In this document: positions 5,730 to 8,496 of the stretch, piece by piece
Position numbering within the stretch: the first letter of the stretch is position 1
Layout: the number at the start of each line of letters is the position of its first letter
Origin: Hyphomicrobiales bacterium
GTDB lineage: Bacteria; Pseudomonadota; Alphaproteobacteria; Rhizobiales; Devosiaceae
Direction of reading: 5' to 3'
Assembly (NCBI GenBank): GCA_028290345.1
Contig: JAQGKB010000304.1
Location: 1 to 8,496, forward strand
DNA length: 8,496 bases
The notes under the pieces: model-generated
What the model saw: only the letters and a program-made list of their open reading frames with translations
What the model was told of the DNA's origin: nothing
The model's database searches: none
Translations under genes and position numbers: made by a program

Positions 5730-5758
5730 TTGTCTCAAACCGCCGCGAAAGCTATAAG
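5730..5758 (+). promoter_or_regulatory. Promoter of irr
   Basis: TTGTCT (5730-5735), a 17-base spacer and TATAAG (5753-5758) form a strong housekeeping-type promoter. Transcription near 5765 gives a leader of about 27 bases, with AGAAAGG ahead of the ATG at 5792. I saw no clear ICE-type inverted repeat (TTAGAA..TTCTAA) over it. Confidence 0.6.
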
Positions 5759-5791
5759 ATTTTCTTCGTCTGGCCGCAGAGAAAGGCACAA

Positions 5792-6235
5792 ATGCCCGAT
5801 CGTTCGCAAATCGCTCGCCCGCTTCCGTCGCACAAGCCGTGCCTCACGGCGGTGCTGCGCATGGCTGGCCTTCGGCCGACCCGGCAGCGCGTTGCGCTGG
5901 CCGAGTTGTTGTTCGCCGGCGAACACCGGCATGTTAGCGCCGAGCAATTGCACGCCGAGGCCAACGTCTCACGTGTCAACGTCTCGCTGGCGACGATCTA
6001 TAATACCTTGCATCAGTTCCGCACCGCAGGACTGCTGCGAGAAGTAGCCATCGATGCCTCGCGGTCCTATTTCGATACCGATACCTCGGACCATCACCAT
6101 TTCTACCTAGAGGACGAGCAGCGCGTCATCGATATCCCCACCAGCGCCATCGTCATCCAGGGCCTGCCGGAGGCGCCGGCCGGCATGGTGGTGACCCATG
6201 TCGATGTGGTGGTTCGCGTCAAGAAGCAGAGCTGA
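5792..6235 (+). CDS. irr: Iron response regulator of the Fur superfamily
   Basis: A 147-residue transcription factor that in Rhizobiales controls heme and iron genes and senses iron through heme. The N-terminal winged helix includes GLRPTRQRVALAELLF (26-41) and the recognition helix region VSLATIYNTLHQF (64-76). The Irr-defining heme motif SDHHHFYLED covers 99-108. The C-terminal CxxC pairs that bind zinc in true Fur are absent, as expected for Irr. The Cys-Pro heme regulatory motif known from Bradyrhizobium Irr is also absent: the only cysteine, Cys17, follows Pro16. I chose ATG 5792 for its AGAAAGG site and for the predicted promoter just upstream; the open frame runs 37 codons further but through that promoter. 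It is divergent from fabA and convergent with the SH3-protein gene. Confidence 0.93.
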   Translation: MPDRSQIARPLPSHKPCLTAVLRMAGLRPTRQRVALAELLFAGEHRHVSAEQLHAEANVSRVNVSLATIYNTLHQFRTAGLLREVAIDASRSYFDTDTSDHHHFYLEDEQRVIDIPTSAIVIQGLPEAPAGMVVTHVDVVVRVKKQS

Positions 6236-6261
6236 GACGGCAAGCTCGGTCGCAGGCTGGC

Positions 6262-6852
6262 TCAGAACTTTTCGCCCGGATAGGCGCCCCAGATCGAGGA
6301 TTGCGCCAAAAACCCCGAATAGGTTGCCGCATGCCCACCCTTGGTTTGATCGGTGGCGCTCACCTCGCACCACGATCCGTCGCAGCTCCTGATGTCGACG
6401 GCATAGCCGGCGCCGAGATAAGCGCGCACGCTGGCGTCGTCGGCGCTGCGCGACAGCAGCGGGAACTGCTTGCCGCCTTGCCCAGGCGCCACCAGCCCAA
6501 CCCGCCTGCCGATGAGGAAATTCTGCTGTACCCAACCTTCGGTGCCGTCGACGTCGCGAATGCGGCGCCAGGTATCGAATTCCTGCACGATTTCCACCGG
6601 GATGCCCGGCTTCACGTAGACCCAGGCGACATCGTATTTGATGCCCGGCCCGACCCGCACATTGATCGGGCTGTTGCGCGTCGAGGCAAAGCGCGGCAGC
6701 GGCAGGCCGCTGGGATTGTCGGCCGCGGCGAGGGCCGCCGATACCGGCAGCAGGCCGATCAGGATGGCGCCCAGCACAACGCGAAGCAAGGCCGTTACGG
6801 CCCAGCCGCCAAGGCGTTTGGCTGGCCGAAGAAGACGAAGCTTTCGGAACAT
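6262..6852 (-). CDS. Secreted SH3-domain protein with two bacterial SH3 repeats
   Basis: A 196-residue protein with an Arg/Lys-rich N-terminus (2-18), a hydrophobic stretch (19-42) and an ALA-A type signal peptidase site after about residue 42 (SAALA, then AADNPSG). It is therefore probably periplasmic. Two SH3-like modules follow. The first is about 53-115 (PLPRFASTRNSPINVRVGPG, then TWRRIRDVDGTEGWVQQNFL). The second is about 125-185, with WCEVSA and YSGFLAQSSIWG. Such domains commonly bind peptidoglycan or peptides; no catalytic domain is present and the substrate is unknown. The ATG at 6850-6852 has no strong ribosome site, but no other start keeps the signal peptide intact. The gene pairs divergently with the dehydrogenase gene, an arrangement I recall from other Hyphomicrobiales, and ends 26 bases from irr. 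Confidence 0.88.
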   Translation of the reverse strand: MFRKLRLLRPAKRLGGWAVTALLRVVLGAILIGLLPVSAALAAADNPSGLPLPRFASTRNSPINVRVGPGIKYDVAWVYVKPGIPVEIVQEFDTWRRIRDVDGTEGWVQQNFLIGRRVGLVAPGQGGKQFPLLSRSADDASVRAYLGAGYAVDIRSCDGSWCEVSATDQTKGGHAATYSGFLAQSSIWGAYPGEKF

Positions 6853-6856
6853 GACT

Positions 6857-6884
6857 TTGCAGACTTGCGGTTTTTTCCTATCAC
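6857..6884 (+). promoter_or_regulatory. Possible promoter for the dehydrogenase transcript
   Basis: TTGCAG (6857-6862), a 16-base spacer and TATCAC (6879-6884) would start transcription near 6891, ahead of the AGAGG at 6914-6918. The match is moderate and the site lies just outside the start of the divergent SH3 gene. Confidence 0.3.
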
Positions 6885-6924
6885 TAAGCCACAGACCTTA
6901 ATGGCGGCTGAAAAGAGGCAAGCG

Positions 6925-7002
6925 ATGGTGCACCTGCAACGGCCCAACCCGTCCCACGCCGCCATCCGGCCTGGCGCGGTCGCCGGCTCCGCGCGGGCCT
7001 GA
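6925..7002 (+). CDS. Possible 25-residue leader ORF coupled to the dehydrogenase
   Basis: An ATG at 6925 is preceded by AGAGG at six bases, the best ribosome site in this interval. It opens a 25-codon frame whose TGA overlaps the ATG of the downstream gene (TGATG). The dehydrogenase itself has no visible ribosome site, so translation could be re-initiated through this ORF. The peptide (MVHLQRPNPSHAAIRPG...) matches nothing I know and has no obvious regulatory codon run. It may be only a device for coupling, or chance. Confidence 0.35.
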   Translation: MVHLQRPNPSHAAIRPGAVAGSARA

Positions 7003-8018
7003 TGAGCGCAGTGCGGCCAAAAGTCCTGGTCAGCAGGCGCTTGCCCGCCCTCGTCGAGGAGCGGATGGCCACCCTGTTCGAGGCCCGTTTCAACGAAACC
7101 GACAGCCCGATGCCACCCGACGCACTGGTCGCGGCGCTCGCCGGCAAAGACGTGCTGGTCTCCTCGATCACCGACCGAATCGATGCCGACCTGATCGGCC
7201 GGCTGCCGGCCGAGGTCAAGCTCATCGCCCAGTTCGGCAACGGTTTCGATAACATCGACATCGATGCGGCTTACGCGGCCGGCAAGATCGTCACCAATAC
7301 CCCGAGCGTTCTCACCGAAGATACCGCCGACATGGCGATGATGCTGATGCTGGCGCTGCCGCGCCGGCTGGTGGAGGGCGCGCAGGTGCTGGTGCAGGAC
7401 GGCAGCTGGCCCGGCTGGTCGCCCACCTGGATGCTCGGCCGGCGCCTGCGCGGCAAAGCGCTCGGCATCGTCGGCATGGGCCGCATCGGCACGGCAGTGG
7501 CGATTCGTGCCAAGACCTTTGGGCTCAACATCCACTATTTCTCCCGCAGCCGCCGGCCGCCAGCCATCGAGGACATTCTCGAGGCGACCTACTGGCCCTC
7601 GCTCGATGAAATGCTCACCGAAGTCGATATCGTGAGCCTCCACACCCCGCACACTCGCGAAACCTTCCACCTGTTGGGGGCCGATCGGCTCCAGCGCATG
7701 CGGCAGGACGCCTTCGTCGTCAACGTCTCGCGTCCCGAGCTTTTGGACGAAGCGGCGTTGGTGCACGAGATCGAGACAGGGCATTTGAGCGGGGCGGCGC
7801 TGGACGTGGTAGAGAACCACGGCGGCATCAACCCGCGGCTTTTGACGCTGGCGCGGGCCAACAAGGTAGTGCTCACCGCCCACATGGCCTCCGCCACCCT
7901 CGAATCGCGCGTCGAGATGGGCGAAACCGTCATCGTCAACATCCGCGCCTTTGTCGACGGCCACCAACCACCACACCGGGTCCTGCCCGAAGGCCGGCTG
8001 CGGGCGCGGGCGGGGTAG
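7002..8018 (+). CDS. D-2-hydroxyacid dehydrogenase (D-glycerate dehydrogenase-like)
   Basis: A 338-residue NAD(P)-dependent enzyme of the GyaR/SerA superfamily, which interconverts 2-oxoacids such as glyoxylate or hydroxypyruvate with D-2-hydroxyacids. The N-terminal substrate lobe carries QFGNGFDNID (77-86), and TNTPSVLTEDTADMAMM (98-114) lines the domain hinge. The Rossmann loop is GMGRIG (158-163). The triad positions are Arg244, Glu271 and His294. The loops around them are unusual: VNVSRPELLDE where relatives have the VNTARGxxxDE pattern, DVVENHGGINP where relatives have a DVFExEP pattern, and LTAHMASAT where relatives have a Pro before His. The ATG at 7002 gives an N-terminus (PKVLVSRRLP) that fits the family. 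Substrate cannot be assigned, and the altered loops make the exact reaction less certain. The SH3-protein gene is divergent, and a repeat block follows. Confidence 0.9.
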   Translation: MSAVRPKVLVSRRLPALVEERMATLFEARFNETDSPMPPDALVAALAGKDVLVSSITDRIDADLIGRLPAEVKLIAQFGNGFDNIDIDAAYAAGKIVTNTPSVLTEDTADMAMMLMLALPRRLVEGAQVLVQDGSWPGWSPTWMLGRRLRGKALGIVGMGRIGTAVAIRAKTFGLNIHYFSRSRRPPAIEDILEATYWPSLDEMLTEVDIVSLHTPHTRETFHLLGADRLQRMRQDAFVVNVSRPELLDEAALVHEIETGHLSGAALDVVENHGGINPRLLTLARANKVVLTAHMASATLESRVEMGETVIVNIRAFVDGHQPPHRVLPEGRLRARAG

Positions 8019-8029
8019 GTACCGTTTCC

Positions 8030-8189
8030 TCATCCTCGCGTCGAGCGCGAGGGCGACGAGCGGTGGAGGTGAGGGAGCGCTAGATTGCACGACCGAGGTG
8101 TCTCCCTCCCCCTTGTGGGGAGGGATCAAGGGTGGGGGCGGCGTCTTGCCGAAGCGCAAGTTGGGTCCTCGGGTCGAGCCCGAGGATGA
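8030..8189. repeat. Mosaic repeat: inverted CCTCG hairpins flanking a CCCTCCCC unit
   Basis: The outer hairpins are CCTCGCG-TCGAG-CGCGAGG (8034-8052) and CCTCGGG-TCGAG-CCCGAGG (8167-8185). TCATCCTCG at 8030-8038 and its complement at 8181-8189 show that they are inverted. They differ by one base in each arm of the stem, and the changes keep pairing. Inside lies unit E (8101-8138), with a perfect 9-bp stem and CTTGT loop, identical over 38 bases to 2932-2969. GAGGGAGCGCT at 8071-8081 matches the sequence after unit C (2883-2893), so E looks like a C/D pair whose left half has been lost. Confidence 0.75.
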
Positions 8190-8204
8190 CGAATGAGGGG
8201 GCGG

Positions 8205-8245
8205 GGGAGTCAAATGCGCCCCCCTCGGGCACCGCATTGACTCCC
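8205..8245. promoter_or_regulatory. Inverted repeat ending in the arsR -35 box
   Basis: GGGAGTCA and ATGCG on the left (8205-8218, one bulged A at 8213) pair with CGCAT and TGACTCCC on the right (8233-8245), 13 pairs around a 14-base loop. The right arm includes the TTGACT -35 box of the arsR promoter. It may be a regulator site, a terminator-like element for upstream transcripts (no T-run) or another repeat. Confidence 0.4.
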
Positions 8246-8265
8246 ATCCGTCCGCGCCGTATTAA
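8237..8265 (+). promoter_or_regulatory. Promoter of the arsR-family gene
   Basis: TTGACT (8237-8242), a 17-base spacer and TATTAA (8260-8265) make a near-consensus promoter. Transcription would start near 8272, leaving a leader of about 26 bases without a recognisable ribosome site before the ATG at 8298. Confidence 0.65.
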
Positions 8266-8297
8266 ACCATCAGGTTAATTTAACCGTGTGGTTCAAT
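8261..8297. promoter_or_regulatory. Tandem palindromic operator for the ArsR-family repressor
   Basis: Two copies of AACC-N4-GGTT, AACCATCAGGTT (8265-8276) and AACCGTGTGGTT (8282-8293), lie 17 bases apart centre to centre. The whole is also symmetric about 8279, with GGTTAA-T-TTAACC (8273-8285) in the middle and ATT/AAT at the ends. The first site overlaps the -10 box and the predicted transcription start. The second lies in the leader just before the ATG. This layout suits autorepression by the downstream regulator. Confidence 0.65.
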
Positions 8298-8496
8298 ATG
8301 GCGCAGACCGATCACCTCAGCATAACGCTTTCAGCCCTCGCCGATCCGACACGGCGGGCGATTCTGGCGCGGCTGGCGATGGGCGAGGCGTCGGTGACCG
8401 AGCTGGCCGAGCCGTTCGAGATGAGCTTTCCGGCGGTTTCCAAGCACCTCAAAGTCTTGGAGCGGGCCGGGCTGGTGGCGCGGGGCCCGGAGGCGC
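8298..8496 (+). CDS. ArsR-family winged-helix transcriptional regulator, N-terminal part
   Basis: The first 66 residues are visible; the gene runs off the window. LADPTRRAILARLAMGEASV (14-33) is the typical opening of the family. The helix-turn-helix follows: VTELAEPFEMSFPAVSKHLKVLERAGLV (33-60), with the recognition helix FPAVSKHLKVLERAG. The alpha-3 metal site ELCVCDL of arsenic/cadmium sensors is absent (VTELAEPF instead), so this is probably not a metal sensor of that type. In alphaproteobacteria such regulators often sit in front of a SRPBCC (AHSA1-like) gene, but the downstream gene is outside the window. The ATG at 8298 follows the operator directly and has no ribosome site. Confidence 0.9.
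   Translation, partial: MAQTDHLSITLSALADPTRRAILARLAMGEASVTELAEPFEMSFPAVSKHLKVLERAGLVARGPEA

Noticed and set aside
5590..5791. ICE or iron-responsive operator for Irr/RirA
   Set aside because: No inverted TTAGAA-type or TGA-N9-TCA-type pattern of convincing quality was visible over either promoter.
6236..6261. Terminator between irr and the SH3 gene
   Set aside because: Only CTGAG/CTCAG can pair, across a long loop and with no T-run, too weak to call.
6795..8237. 480-codon open frame on the minus strand
   Set aside because: It lies opposite the well-supported dehydrogenase gene, the translation resembles no family and is His/Gly/Arg-rich, and it runs into the repeat block; it is a shadow caused by high GC content.

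Overview
The window is about 8.5 kb of GC-rich DNA from an alphaproteobacterium, most likely of the order Hyphomicrobiales (Rhizobiales); a Devosia-like genome is my best guess. The evidence is a Fur-family Irr regulator with a His-His-His heme motif divergent from fabA-fabB, a two-domain bacterial SH3 secreted protein next to a D-2-hydroxyacid dehydrogenase, a dapB/gpmA neighbourhood, TTGAC-N17-TA promoters, and many GC-rich intergenic hairpin repeats. The genus is an inference from gene content, not from a marker gene.

Layout. Positions 1-2046 carry a minus-strand run, in transcription order pyrF (orotidine 5'-phosphate decarboxylase), dapB (dihydrodipicolinate reductase), an EVE-domain protein overlapping dapB by 8 bases, and the first 15 codons of gpmA (phosphoglycerate mutase). 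Positions 2047-3057 form a gene-free kilobase. Its first half holds a few inverted repeats and nothing I recognise. Its second half is packed with REP/REPIN-like hairpin pairs of at least three sequence families. At 3058-3813 (+) lies a ThiF/MoeB-type adenylyltransferase that has lost the usual zinc cysteines. It converges, six bases apart, on fabB, which follows fabA on the minus strand (3820-5589). These two enzymes form the anaerobic-type unsaturated fatty acid branch. Irr (5792-6235, +) is divergent from fabA, and convincing back-to-back promoters sit in the 202-base gap. Irr converges on a minus-strand secreted SH3 protein (6262-6852). A D-2-hydroxyacid dehydrogenase (7002-8018, +) follows, preceded by a possible 25-codon leader ORF whose stop overlaps its start codon. 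A second hairpin-repeat block (8030-8189) separates it from the start of an ArsR-family repressor (8298 to the window end). The repressor has a clear promoter and two tandem palindromic operator sites over the -10 and the start of transcription.

Most of this is ordinary chromosomal housekeeping: pyrimidine, lysine/peptidoglycan, fatty acid and iron-control genes. I see no defence system, prophage, transposase, CRISPR array or biosynthetic cluster. The points of interest are the structured intergenic repeats with compensatory base changes, the ArsR operator architecture, the altered catalytic loops of the dehydrogenase, the zinc-less ThiF/MoeB protein that may be read from a leaderless mRNA, and the overlap of an EVE-domain gene with dapB.
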